Notes: a model not told the origin generated them from the letters alone. DNA of 64,000 bases from Corynebacterium suedekumii (GCF_030252185.1 NZ_CP126970.1:2794264-2858263), one strand, 5' to 3'. Positions 45,905-54,921 are shown, counted from the stretch's first letter. Numbers and translations are program-made.

Positions 45905-47587
45905 TTAACGGACGCTGTTGCGCAGCCAGATCGAGACCGCCTCGACGGCGAGGACGACGGCGACCATGAGCAGCAGGATCATCGTCACCACGTCGAACTG
46001 GTTGATTCGCGAGGCGTTGAGCAGCAGGTAGCCGACACCTCCGGCACCGACCACACCGAGCAGCGTGGCGGAACGGATGTTGGTGTCCAACAGGTACATC
46101 GTGTGGGCGATGAAGGCCGGGGCCGCCTGCCGGACGGTGGCGGAGAAGAAGATCTGCAGTTCCGAGGCACCGGCGGTGCGCAGCGCCTCCTGGACCTCGA
46201 CGTCGGTCTCCTCGAGGGAGTCGGCGACGAGTTTGGACAACAGACCGACCGCCCCCACCGCCAGGGCGAGGGTGCCGGCCACCCCACCGAGGCCGGAGAT
46301 GACGACGAAGATGATCGCCAGAATGAGCTCGGGGATACCGCGGACGATGACGATGAACGTGCGGAACGCACCGTGGACGTAGCGGTTGGCCACGACGTTA
46401 CGGGCGGCGAGGACACCGATCGGGATGGCGAGGATCGCACCGAGGAACGTGGCCGCCAGAGCGATCTGGACTGTCACCAGCAGCTGTTCGATGATCGCGT
46501 CCATGGAGCCGCGGGCGGACGGAGGGAAGAACAACCCCAGGGTGGCGGGCAGATCCGCCAGGCCCTTCCAGATGTCCCGCCACGAGAGATCCACCTCGAT
46601 GAAGGCGAGGACGGTGAGCACTGCGAGCAGGATGACGGCGCCGAATCGACGCACCCGGTCCATGGTCCACGGCGGTGTGAGATCGAGGTCGCCGGACCCG
46701 GCAGGGGTGCTGCCCCGACGGTTGAGCATCCGGTCAGCCCAGGTGCCACCGACCACCGAACCGCCCGAACGGTTCATGATCGCGGCACGGATGGCACCGG
46801 AGATCAGCTCGATGAGGATGCACAGGACCAGCACGATGACGGCGAGTGCCATCCCCCGCTGGTAGTTGAGCACCCGGAGGGAGTCGGAGATGGCCAGGCC
46901 GATGCCGCCGACGCCGACGTAGCCGAGCAGGACCGAGGTCCGGAGGTTGATGTCGAAGCGGTGCAGGGCCGTCGCGATGATCTGCGGCATGAGCACCTGC
47001 GGGATCGACGCGGTGATCTGCTGTCGACGGGTACCGCCGACGGATTCCACGGACTGGCGGGGGCCGTCGTCGAGTTCCTCGATGGCGTCCCCGTAGAGCT
47101 TGGCGATCATGCCGACCGAATGGATGCCCATGGCCAGGATGCCGGCTGCCGGGCCCAGGCCGAACATGCGCAGGAAGATGATGGCCAGCACGAGGTCCGG
47201 GATGGCGCGGGCCAGGACAGTCACCGTCCGGGCCACCCACTTCGCGGTCCGGCCGGTCGTCGTCGGGGTCGCCGAGAACAGGGCGACCGGGATCGACAAC
47301 GCCACCGACAGGGCGGTCGCGAGGAACACGATGGCCAGGGTCTCCACCACGAGGGCGACGGTCTCCCCCAGCGGTGGGAAGTCGAGCGGCAGCGTACGGC
47401 CGATGAAGTTGACGGCGTTGTCGAAGGAGTCCGCGATGGTCCGGACGCTGATCCCGATCTCGCTGACCGACCAGGCGCCCGCGACGACGATACCGAGCAG
47501 CACCACGGCCGCCGCCGTGGAGTTGAGCGAGGGACAAGGCCGGGCGGCTGCCGGGGTCGGCGGCGTCGTGGTTGTCGCAGTACTCAT
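45905..47587 (-). CDS. phnE: Phosphonate ABC transporter permease, tandem PhnE fusion
   Basis: The 560-residue protein contains two complete PhnE-type membrane domains: residues 20-290 and 320-560. Each has about six spans and an ATPase-coupling loop (DGPRQSVESVGGTRRQQ in the first; EVQEALRTAGASELQ in the second). This replaces the usual homodimer or separate phnE1/phnE2 genes. The ATG at 47587 overlaps the phnC stop by 4 bp. It imports phosphonates with PhnC and PhnD across the cytoplasmic membrane. Confidence 0.92.
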   Translation of the reverse strand: MSTATTTTPPTPAAARPCPSLNSTAAAVVLLGIVVAGAWSVSEIGISVRTIADSFDNAVNFIGRTLPLDFPPLGETVALVVETLAIVFLATALSVALSIPVALFSATPTTTGRTAKWVARTVTVLARAIPDLVLAIIFLRMFGLGPAAGILAMGIHSVGMIAKLYGDAIEELDDGPRQSVESVGGTRRQQITASIPQVLMPQIIATALHRFDINLRTSVLLGYVGVGGIGLAISDSLRVLNYQRGMALAVIVLVLCILIELISGAIRAAIMNRSGGSVVGGTWADRMLNRRGSTPAGSGDLDLTPPWTMDRVRRFGAVILLAVLTVLAFIEVDLSWRDIWKGLADLPATLGLFFPPSARGSMDAIIEQLLVTVQIALAATFLGAILAIPIGVLAARNVVANRYVHGAFRTFIVIVRGIPELILAIIFVVISGLGGVAGTLALAVGAVGLLSKLVADSLEETDVEVQEALRTAGASELQIFFSATVRQAAPAFIAHTMYLLDTNIRSATLLGVVGAGGVGYLLLNASRINQFDVVTMILLLMVAVVLAVEAVSIWLRNSVR

Positions 47588-48435
47588 CGACGGACCTCGC
47601 TGTCCGCGGCGTCCGGAGCGGAGTCGTCCACGGCATCCAGACCGGAGACGCTGGAGTAGATCTCCGACGCCTGCTCGGCGCTCAGTCCCTGGGTCGGTTG
47701 GTCGAGCACCACCTGACCGCTGCGCAGACCGATGATGCGGTCGGCGAAGTCGATGGCCAGCTGCACCTGGTGCAGGGAGGCGATGACGGTGAGGTCGTCC
47801 TCCGCGGAGATGGTCTGCAGGAGGTTGATCACCTCGAGGGAGGACACGGGGTCAAGGGAGGCGACCGGCTCGTCGGCGAGCAGGACCTTCGGGTGCTGCA
47901 TGAGCGCCCGGGCGATGGCCACCCGCTGCTGCTGGCCGCCCGAGAGGGTGTCGGCACGCTGGAAGGCCCGGTCGGCGAGACCGACCCGGTCGAGCTTCTC
48001 CATCGCCTCCCGGCGGACGCTCCTCGGGTACATCATGAGACTCAGGCGCGGTCCCCGGAGGGAACCGAGGCGGCCGGTGCACACGTTCTCGAGGACGGAC
48101 ATCGGGCCGACGAGGTTGAAGCTCTGGAAGATGACCCCGATGTCGCGACGCAGGTCACGCAGTTCTGCACCACAGGCGCGGGTGACGTCCCGGCCGAGGA
48201 CCCGGATGGAGCCGGTGGTCGGGGTGTGCAGCCCGTTGATGTGGCGCAGGAGGGTGGATTTGCCGGAACCGGACAAGCCCAGCAGGACGGTGATGCCACC
48301 GGTCCGGAAGCCGACGGTGACGTCGTCGAGACCGAGTACTCCGCCGCCGAAGTCCTTGGTCACGACGTTCATCTGGACCGCGTACATGGCGTCGAGTTCC
48401 CGTTGCATGTCGGGGGTGGGTCGGGTGGTGTTCAT
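47584..48435 (-). CDS. phnC: Phosphonate ABC transporter ATP-binding protein
   Basis: The ATPase of the phosphonate importer, 283 residues, with Walker A LGLSGSGKST, the Q-loop IFQSFNLVG, signature LSGGQQQR, Walker B VLLADEP and switch His in ASLHQVQLA. ATG 48435 has GGAG eight bases upstream and lies 14 bp after the phnD stop. A short acidic C-terminal tail (DAVDDSAPDAADSE) is unusual but short. Confidence 0.93.
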   Translation of the reverse strand: MNTTRPTPDMQRELDAMYAVQMNVVTKDFGGGVLGLDDVTVGFRTGGITVLLGLSGSGKSTLLRHINGLHTPTTGSIRVLGRDVTRACGAELRDLRRDIGVIFQSFNLVGPMSVLENVCTGRLGSLRGPRLSLMMYPRSVRREAMEKLDRVGLADRAFQRADTLSGGQQQRVAIARALMQHPKVLLADEPVASLDPVSSLEVINLLQTISAEDDLTVIASLHQVQLAIDFADRIIGLRSGQVVLDQPTQGLSAEQASEIYSSVSGLDAVDDSAPDAADSEVRR

Positions 48436-48449
48436 CCGGGTGTCTCCGA

Positions 48450-49406
48450 TCAGCCGACGTTCTGGCAGGCCTCGGCCTGGGTGACTTCGCAGATCTCGCG
48501 GATCGGGTCGAAGTCCTCGTCGGAGACGGGCAGGTAGCCCCACTCGATCTCCTCGGGCAGGACGCAGTCATCCTCGGACTCGCAGATCCCGGCCTCGACG
48601 AGGGCCGGCTTGCTGGCCTTCTCGCGGAGAACCTCGATGATCTGGTCGGCGAGCTCGGGGTCGAGGGAGTCCCGGTTGACGCTGATCGGGTCCTCGGTGA
48701 TGGGGTCGGACTCCCACACGGCCCGCAGCGAGCCCGGTTCCACCTGGCCGGATTCCTCGAGGGTCTTGAGCATGGTGTCGTGGGCGAAGGCGGCGTCACA
48801 GTCGCCGGCGTCGAGGGTGAGCAGGGAGGCGTCGTGTCCACCGGCGAGGATCGGGGTGAGGTCCTCGTTGAGGTCGATGCCGCCGTCCATGAGGCCCTTC
48901 ATGGGGACCAGGTATCCGGAGGTGGAGGCCTGGTCGACGAAGCAGACGTTGCGGCCGGCGAGGTCCTCGATGCCCTGGATGTCGGAGTCGGCCTTGACGT
49001 AGGCGAGGGAGGTGTAGGCGGGGGCGGTCTCCGGGTCATGGGTCGGGGCGGCGGCGGGTTCCATGTTGACGCCGGAGTCCTTGGCGATGACGTAGGAGAA
49101 GGGGCCGAAGGAGGCGACGTCGACCTGGCCGGCGCGCATTCCCTCGATGACGGCGGCGTAGTCGGAGGCGTTCTGGAACTCGACGGTCGCGCCGGTCTCC
49201 TGCTCGATGAGGGCGGTGATGTTGGAGAAGGTTGACTCCAGGGTGGCCGAGGATTCGGCGGGGACGGCGGCGAAGGTGATGGTGTCGCCGGAGGCGGAGC
49301 CGCCGTCGGCGTTGTCGGCGTCGGAGGAGCCGCAGGCGGTGAGGACGGCTGCGGTGAGGGCGGCGGTACCGAGTACTGCGGTGGTCCGGGCGAGGCGGTG
49401 GGACAT
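48450..49406 (-). CDS. phnD: Phosphonate-binding lipoprotein PhnD
   Basis: The periplasm-facing binding protein of the importer: a 318-residue lipoprotein with lipobox LTAC, an acidic linker and the PhnD-type fold (FAAVPAESS, EGMRAGQVDVASFGPFSYVI, VCFVDQASTSGYLVP). Start is ATG 49406. It opens the importer operon phnD-phnC-phnE-phnX-like-dehydrogenase. A palindromic operator-like site lies 76 bp upstream, after the oxidase stop. Confidence 0.92.
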   Translation of the reverse strand: MSHRLARTTAVLGTAALTAAVLTACGSSDADNADGGSASGDTITFAAVPAESSATLESTFSNITALIEQETGATVEFQNASDYAAVIEGMRAGQVDVASFGPFSYVIAKDSGVNMEPAAAPTHDPETAPAYTSLAYVKADSDIQGIEDLAGRNVCFVDQASTSGYLVPMKGLMDGGIDLNEDLTPILAGGHDASLLTLDAGDCDAAFAHDTMLKTLEESGQVEPGSLRAVWESDPITEDPISVNRDSLDPELADQIIEVLREKASKPALVEAGICESEDDCVLPEEIEWGYLPVSDEDFDPIREICEVTQAEACQNVG

Positions 49407-49481
49407 GGGGACTGCCTTTCGTGGAGGGCGGGGGTTACCCGCCGTCTGCGGGTTCTCCCTCATTGTGGGGGGCGGTGCCGA

Positions 49482-49499
49482 AACTTGTCTAGGCGAGTT
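49482..49499. promoter_or_regulatory. Candidate GntR (PhnF-like) operator upstream of phnD
   Basis: AACTTG, TCTAGG, CGAGTT: an 18-bp imperfect palindrome in the gap between the FAD oxidase stop and the phnD start. The first 13 bases recur exactly at 50704-50716 (inverse), in front of the oxidase, and a related palindrome precedes the second regulator. Confidence 0.55.
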
Positions 49500-49507
49500 C
49501 AAAGAGT

Positions 49508-50674
49508 TCATGTACAGGTAACCCGGCGGTCGCCCGCCGGTCTGAAACCGGACACGCTTCCACCGGTGAGCGCAAGGTCGGCGACCCCGAAGGAGAGGGT
49601 CATGCCGATCCCGGAGGCGACCACCGCGACGGTGGTGCGGGAGTCGGGGCGGTCGAGAATGAGATTGGTCGCGGGACTGTCGGCGTACTGTCCCAGCCAC
49701 CGCTGCCGCACCACGGGCCGGTCGATGCCGAGCAGCCCGGTCGCCCGGTTGAGCAGGAGCTGCCCGATCTCCTCGTCGATGAACGGTTCCGGGCTGAGGG
49801 AATAGGCGTGGGAGTCACCTACGAGCAGACCGCCCGGGATGCCGGCGACCATGAGGTTGGCGATGCAGTCCACCAGTTCAGGCTCCCGGTGGGCCAGCTC
49901 CTCCCGCAGCGCCCCCGCACCCGGCATGGCGGCGAAACCGTCGTAGCGCGCCAGCGAGGTGCCCGTGAGCATGCCCAGTTCCGCCGGAATCCGGTCGGGA
50001 CGGTCGATGAGAGTCATGACCAGGGTGCACACCCGCAGCTCGTGGCGTTCCGCGAGCTCGGGGAACAGCCCCATGAGGCGGTAACCGGGGCAGACGACGA
50101 CATCCGTCGCCCGGAAGTCGCCACGCACGGTCTCGACCACCCCGTCAGCCACGCCGGTGACCTGGGTGTTCCACACGAATGCCACTCCCTCACGCGCCAG
50201 CCAGTCGGCCAACACCGGGGCGGCCTCCCGGGGGTTGACCCGCATGTCCCACGGCAGGTGGGCCCCACCCACCGCGGCGAGGCCGGGATGGCCGATGCCG
50301 GCGGCGACCCCGGCGGCGTCGACAAGCGTCACCTGGTCCGCGCCGCGATGGTCGGCGAATTCCCGCAGGACCTGCATCTCCGCATCGGTGGTGGCGGGTA
50401 TCCAGGTCCCGGACTCGGCGGCCCAGAAGCCGGCTGCCGCAGCGGCGCGGCGCCAGCCGTCGCGTGCCACGGCGGCGACGTCCTGGATGATGTCCGCCTG
50501 GCCGGTGAAGCAGGCGTGACCGAAGTTCTGGATGGAGGAGCCGACGGGGCGGTCGGCACTGTCGATGACGGTGACGGTACGGCCCTGTTCGTGGGCGAGG
50601 AAGGCGGTGGCCAGGCCGATGATGCCGGAGCCGACGACGATGAGATCAGGAGTGGAGGTCATGCGGGCCATCAT
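49508..50674 (-). CDS. FAD-dependent oxidoreductase of the phosphonate-associated family (HpnW/PbfD-like)
   Basis: A DAO-type flavoprotein with the dinucleotide motif LIVVGSGIIGLATA at the N-terminus, SIQNFGHACFTGQADI and the C-terminal flavin-closing region TVAVVASGIGMTLSFGVADLALT. It matches the family TIGR03364, which is syntenic with PhnX-like hydrolases and proposed to deaminate aminophosphonates oxidatively. I prefer ATG 50674 (388 residues), with GGTGG upstream; ATGs at 50671 and 50662 are possible. It stands first on the minus strand, 101 bp ahead of phnD. A related enzyme, PbfD, acts on N-alkylated aminoethylphosphonates, which is one possible role. Confidence 0.82.
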   Translation of the reverse strand: MMARMTSTPDLIVVGSGIIGLATAFLAHEQGRTVTVIDSADRPVGSSIQNFGHACFTGQADIIQDVAAVARDGWRRAAAAAGFWAAESGTWIPATTDAEMQVLREFADHRGADQVTLVDAAGVAAGIGHPGLAAVGGAHLPWDMRVNPREAAPVLADWLAREGVAFVWNTQVTGVADGVVETVRGDFRATDVVVCPGYRLMGLFPELAERHELRVCTLVMTLIDRPDRIPAELGMLTGTSLARYDGFAAMPGAGALREELAHREPELVDCIANLMVAGIPGGLLVGDSHAYSLSPEPFIDEEIGQLLLNRATGLLGIDRPVVRQRWLGQYADSPATNLILDRPDSRTTVAVVASGIGMTLSFGVADLALTGGSVSGFRPAGDRRVTCT

Positions 50675-50703
50675 TCCGCCCCACCCCCGCCGCCGCCATT
50701 CCT

Positions 50704-50716
50704 GCCTAGACAAGTT
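50704..50716. promoter_or_regulatory. Candidate GntR operator upstream of the FAD oxidase gene
   Basis: GCCTAGACAAGTT, the exact reverse complement of the AACTTGTCTAGGC half of the phnD-upstream site, 30 bp before the oxidase start and overlapping its probable promoter. Confidence 0.55.
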
Positions 50717-50826
50717 CATGAAAAGTTAACCAAGTCAGCCACTCGGCCGCGCTCACATCCCCTCGTGTCACCCGCTTCCCCGTGTGTGATTGCCGGATCG
50801 GCGGTAACATGTCCACCAATACCCCG

Positions 50827-50844
50827 ACCTTGTTCAGAGAAGTT
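50827..50844. promoter_or_regulatory. Candidate GntR operator upstream of the second regulator
   Basis: ACCTTG, TTCAGA, GAAGTT, 20 bp before the regulator start. It matches the phnD-upstream site at 12 of 18 positions, consistent with autoregulation. Confidence 0.45.
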
Positions 50845-50864
50845 CATCCGCCGAGGAGACAGCC

Positions 50865-51632
50865 GTGGCCCGACCCCAGCAGTACGAGGAGATAGCGGCC
50901 TACCTCCGCAACGCCATCCGGGAGGGCACCTTCGAGCCGGGTGATCCGCTGCCGTCCGAGGCGGAGCTGTGCCGGCGTTTCGACTCCGCCCGGGGCACGG
51001 TCCGGCAGGCACTGTCACTCCTGCGCAGCGAGGGCGTCATCTCCTCCGGTCAGGGGCGTCGTTCGCGGGTGCTGGACACGGTACCGACGCAGTCGTTCGA
51101 CAACATCTTCTCCTTCAGCCAGTGGTGCGTGCGTTCCGGTATCGAACCGGGGCAGGTGACGCAGTGGGTGACCCGCAAACCGGCCGACGACGCCCTCGCC
51201 GCGGCCCTCGAGCTCCCGGACCGGGCGCCGGTGGTCTCCGTCTTCCGCCTGCGCCTCATGGACGGGGAACCGGCCATGGTGGAGCGGCTCAACTACCCCT
51301 TCGAGGTCGGGCAGCATGTCCTGGCGTTCGATACCGACTCCGGGTCGATCTACCAGCACCTCATCACCTCCGGGGTGGACATCCGCACCGCGACCCGGAC
51401 CATCGACGCCATCGGCGCCGATGAGGAGGACGCCGCCCTGCTCGACGTCCCGGTGGGTACTCCCCTGCTCCGGGTGCGTCGACGTGCGTTCACCACCGAG
51501 GGCACCCCGATCGAGTCCTCCGACGACCGCTACCTCTTCGACAAGGCAAGTTTCACCATCAACTCCGTCCGGGACACCCCGTCGGGGCTGACGATGATCT
51601 CCACACCTGCAGGCCCTGAGGGGCCCCGGTAG
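50865..51632 (+). CDS. GntR-family regulator with UTRA domain, PhnF-like (copy 2)
   Basis: The 255-residue product has the same layout as the regulator at 43383: winged helix (PGDPLPSEAELCRRFDSARG, then LLRSEGVISSGQGRRSRV) followed by UTRA (MVERLNYPFEVGQHVLAFDTDSGSIY). It starts at GTG 50865, after GAGGAG. Divergent to the FAD oxidase gene with operator-like sites between them, it is the likely local repressor of the phosphonate operon, and copy 1 may respond to a related ligand. Confidence 0.88.
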   Translation: MARPQQYEEIAAYLRNAIREGTFEPGDPLPSEAELCRRFDSARGTVRQALSLLRSEGVISSGQGRRSRVLDTVPTQSFDNIFSFSQWCVRSGIEPGQVTQWVTRKPADDALAAALELPDRAPVVSVFRLRLMDGEPAMVERLNYPFEVGQHVLAFDTDSGSIYQHLITSGVDIRTATRTIDAIGADEEDAALLDVPVGTPLLRVRRRAFTTEGTPIESSDDRYLFDKASFTINSVRDTPSGLTMISTPAGPEGPR

Positions 51633-51681
51633 TTTCCCCGGTAGTTTCCCCCTGGACACCGTGCCCCACTACCCTGTGGGC

Positions 51682-53174
51682 ATGACAGTACGTCGGGTGG
51701 CCGCCGTCATGGCGGTCCTGCTCAGCGCGGTGCTGGCGGCCTGCTCCGCCGGGCACACCGCCTCGCAGGTGGGCCGGGTCGCCGGGGAGGATGCCCTGGT
51801 GGTGGGCACCACCGGCGCGCCCGCGTCCCTCGACTTCACCACGACCGGCGGGGCGGCGATCCCGCAGGCGCTCATGGCGAATGTCTATGAGGGGCTCGTC
51901 CGCATCGACGAGAGCGGGGAGATCGTCCCCCACCTGGCCACCTCCTGGGAGGTCAGCGAGGACAACACGGTCTACACCTTCACTTTGCGCGAGGGGGTGA
52001 CCTTCTCCGACGGCACGCCCTTCGACGCGGCGACGGCGGCGTTCAGCATCGACTACGTGCGCGACGAATGGACGAACGGGCTGAAGTCGCAGATGGACGT
52101 CGTCGCCGCCGCCGAGGCCGTCGACGCGCGCACCCTGCGGGTGACCCTGGAGCGGCCGTCGAACCGGTGGCTGTGGTCGATGGGCACGCTCACCGGTGCG
52201 ATGATGTCGCCGACGGGGGTGGATCAGCTGGCCACCACCCCGGTCGGCACCGGCCCCTATGAGGTCGAGCAGTTCTCGGTCGGTGAGTCCGTCTCCTTCA
52301 CCACCCGGGCGGACTACTGGGGGCAGCCCGCCCACCAGGATGCGGCGATCCGCTACTTCGCCGACGCCACCTCGGCGGTCAACGCGCTGCGCTCCGGGGA
52401 CATCGACCTGGTGTGGGCGATGCAGGCGCCCGAGCTGCTGGACACCCTGCCCGAGGACGTGACCGTGGAGGTGGGCACCACCAACGGCGAGGTCATCGTG
52501 TCCATGAACAATGACCGCGCGCCCTTCGACGACGTGCGGGTGCGGCAGGCCGTCGCGCATGCCATCGACCGCGACGCCGTCAACCAGGTGGTGTGGGAGG
52601 GCCTGGCCACCGACACCGGTGGCGCACCCGTCCCGCCGACCGACCCGTGGTTCACCGGCGAGGACCACGTCCCCTTCGACCCGGAGCGTTCCCGGCAGCT
52701 GCTTGCCGACGCCGCCGTGGACCACCCCGAGATCACCATCGCCGTCCCCTCCCTCCCGTACGCCCAGAACATCTCCGAACTGGTCTACTCGCAGCTCACC
52801 GACGTCGGCTTCGAGGTGAACCTCACCAGCGTGGAGTTCCCGGCGGTGTGGATCACGGAGGTGATGACCCTGCAGGACTACGACATGTCGATCATGGCGC
52901 ACGTGGAGCCCGGGACATCCCGGCGTTGTTCGGCAACCCCGACTACTACCTCGGCTACGACAACGAATCGGTCCGCGCCGATCTGCTCGCCGCGGACACC
53001 GCCGCCGACCCTGTGCCGGACATGGAACGGGCCGTGGCCACGATCATGTCCGAGGCGGGTGCGCTCACGGTGTTTAACCAGCCGAACATCGTCGTCTCCT
53101 CCCCCGGTGTCACCGGCATCAACCCGACGGTGGTCACCGACGCCCTGGCCCTGGCCGGAATGGAGAAGTCATGA
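51682..53174 (+). pseudogene. Peptide/nickel-type ABC substrate-binding protein with one-base frameshift
   Basis: A family 5 extracellular solute-binding lipoprotein (signal peptide MTVRRVAAVMAVLLSAVLAAC, then FTLREGVTFSDGTPFDAATAAFS). At 52912-52914 the frame breaks after AHVEPG. Adding one G to the GGG run restores DIPALFGNPDYYLGYDNESV and the stop at 53172-53174, for about 497 residues. As read, the frame instead continues past 53174 with an Arg/Pro-rich sequence. ATG 51682 is the start, 49 bp after the second GntR gene. The stop overlaps the next permease start (ATGA), as expected in an intact operon, so a sequencing indel is likely. Confidence 0.8.
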
Positions 53175-54109
53175 TCCTCCGCGTCATCGCCCGCTTCCTC
53201 GTCTCCCTGTTCCTCGCCTCGGTGGCCATCTTCCTGCTGCTGCGCGCCATCCCGGGCGACCCGGCACGGGTGGCCCTCGGTGTCACCGCCACCGATGAGG
53301 CCGTCGCCGCGCTGGCGGAGCAGCTGGGGACGAACCGGCCGCTGGTCGTCCAGTACCTCGAGTGGGTGGGTGGTCTGCTCACCGGTGACTTCGGGGTCTC
53401 GCTGGCGTCACGCCAGGACATCACCCCTCTCGTCCTCGACCGGGCACAGGTCTCCCTCATCCTCTGCGGGGTGGCCATGATCGCCTCCCTGCTCATCGCC
53501 GTCCCGCTGGGCATGTGGGCGGCCCGGCGCGCGGACCGGCCCGACGGGGTCGCCGTGTCCGGGGCCTCCCAGATCGGCATCGCCATCCCCTCCTTCCTCG
53601 CCGGCATCCTCCTGGTGACCGTGTTCGCGGTGCAGCTCGGCTGGGTGCCGGCCAACGGGTGGATCCCACCTAACGAGGACGTCGGTGGTTTCCTCCAGCG
53701 GCTCATCCTGCCGGTCATCGCGCTGACGGCGGTGCAGGCGGCGATCCTCACCCGCTACGTGCGTTCGGCGATCCTCGAGGTCATGGACCGTGACTTCATG
53801 CGGACGGCGAGGTCGACGGGGGCGTCGATAAGCGAGGCGCTGTGGCGCCACGGACTGCGCAATGCCGCACTCCCGGTGCTCACGGTGACCGGGCTGCAGC
53901 TGACCTCGCTCATCGTCGGTGCCGTGGTCATCGAGCGCGTGTTCCTCATCCCCGGGCTCGGGTCGATGCTGCTCGACTCGGTGGCCCGGCGTGACCTCAC
54001 GACGGTGCAGACGATCGTCATGCTGCTCGTCGTGTTCACGCTGACGGTCAACCTCGTCGTCGACGTCGCCTACCGGCTCATCGACCCGCGGATCAGGAGG
54101 AGCGCATGA
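53171..54109 (+). CDS. ABC transporter permease, OppB/DppB type
   Basis: The 312-residue product has about six membrane spans, the N-terminal ARFLVSLFLASVAIFLLLRAIPGDP typical of OppB-family permeases, and the coupling loop FMRTARSTGASISEALWRHGLRNA. It overlaps the binding-protein stop and the next permease by 4 bp each. The imported solute (peptide, nickel or other) is not predictable, though location next to the phosphonate genes is suggestive. Confidence 0.9.
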   Translation: MILRVIARFLVSLFLASVAIFLLLRAIPGDPARVALGVTATDEAVAALAEQLGTNRPLVVQYLEWVGGLLTGDFGVSLASRQDITPLVLDRAQVSLILCGVAMIASLLIAVPLGMWAARRADRPDGVAVSGASQIGIAIPSFLAGILLVTVFAVQLGWVPANGWIPPNEDVGGFLQRLILPVIALTAVQAAILTRYVRSAILEVMDRDFMRTARSTGASISEALWRHGLRNAALPVLTVTGLQLTSLIVGAVVIERVFLIPGLGSMLLDSVARRDLTTVQTIVMLLVVFTLTVNLVVDVAYRLIDPRIRRSA

Positions 54110-54921
54110 GACGACTCCCTGTCTCCGGCTGGATCGGCCTGGTCATCGTCGCCGCGACGGTGCTCATGGCGCTGATCTCCCTCGTGTGGACCCCCTACGA
54201 CCCCGTCCACGCCGTGCCCGCCGACCGGCTCCTCGGCGCCAGCGGCGAGCACCTCATGGGCACCGACCGTTACGGGCGCGACGTGTTCTCCCGCATCATG
54301 GCCGGCGCGCAGATCACCCTGTTCGTCGGGCTCGTCGCCGTCGGCATCTCCGCCCTCATCGGCGTGCCCTTCGGCGTGTGGGCCGGCATGCGGCGCGGCT
54401 GGACCGAGGCCCTGATCATGCGCGGCGCCGACCTCATGCTCGCCTTCCCCGCCCTCCTCCTGGCCATCATCACCGGCGCCGTCTTCGGGGCATCCACCGT
54501 CACCGCGATGGTGGCCATCGGCATCGCCGGCATCCCCGGATTCGCCCGCGTCGCCCGCGCCGGCACCCTGCAGGTGATGACCCAGGACTACATCGCCTCC
54601 GCCCGCGTCTCCCGGGTACCCGGCCTGGTCATCGCCGTACGGCACGTGCTACCCAACATCGGCGGGGTCATCGTCGTCCAGGCCTCCGTCGCCTTCGCCC
54701 TGGCCATCCTCGCCGAGGCCGCGCTGTCCTTCCTCGGCCTGGGCACCTCCCCGCCCGACCCGTCCTGGGGCCGCATGCTCCAGTCCGCCCAGGCCTCCCT
54801 CGGCTCCGCCCCGCAGCTGGCCCTGTGGCCCGGCCTGGCCATCGCCGTCACCGTCCTGGGCTTCAACCTCTTCGGCGACGGACTCCGCGACGCCCTCGAC
54901 CCCCACCGGAGCCGACGATGA
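54106..54921 (+). CDS. ABC transporter permease, OppC/DppC type
   Basis: A 271-residue partner permease with the motif TDRYGRDVFSRIMAGAQITL, five to six spans, coupling loop YIASARVSRVPGLVIAVRHVLPN and LSFLGLGTSPPDPSWGRML near the end. It overlaps both neighbours by 4 bp, giving strict operon organisation. Confidence 0.92.
   Translation: MRRLPVSGWIGLVIVAATVLMALISLVWTPYDPVHAVPADRLLGASGEHLMGTDRYGRDVFSRIMAGAQITLFVGLVAVGISALIGVPFGVWAGMRRGWTEALIMRGADLMLAFPALLLAIITGAVFGASTVTAMVAIGIAGIPGFARVARAGTLQVMTQDYIASARVSRVPGLVIAVRHVLPNIGGVIVVQASVAFALAILAEAALSFLGLGTSPPDPSWGRMLQSAQASLGSAPQLALWPGLAIAVTVLGFNLFGDGLRDALDPHRSRR

Noticed and set aside
45890..47659. A 589-codon plus-strand frame opposite phnE
   Set aside because: Asp/Glu/Gly/His-rich antisense reading of the permease, without motif or start signal.
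54186..54917. In-frame upstream extension of the fused ATPase
   Set aside because: It overlaps the OppC-type permease in another frame and is Arg/Pro/His-rich. ATG 54918 overlaps the permease stop in normal operon style.
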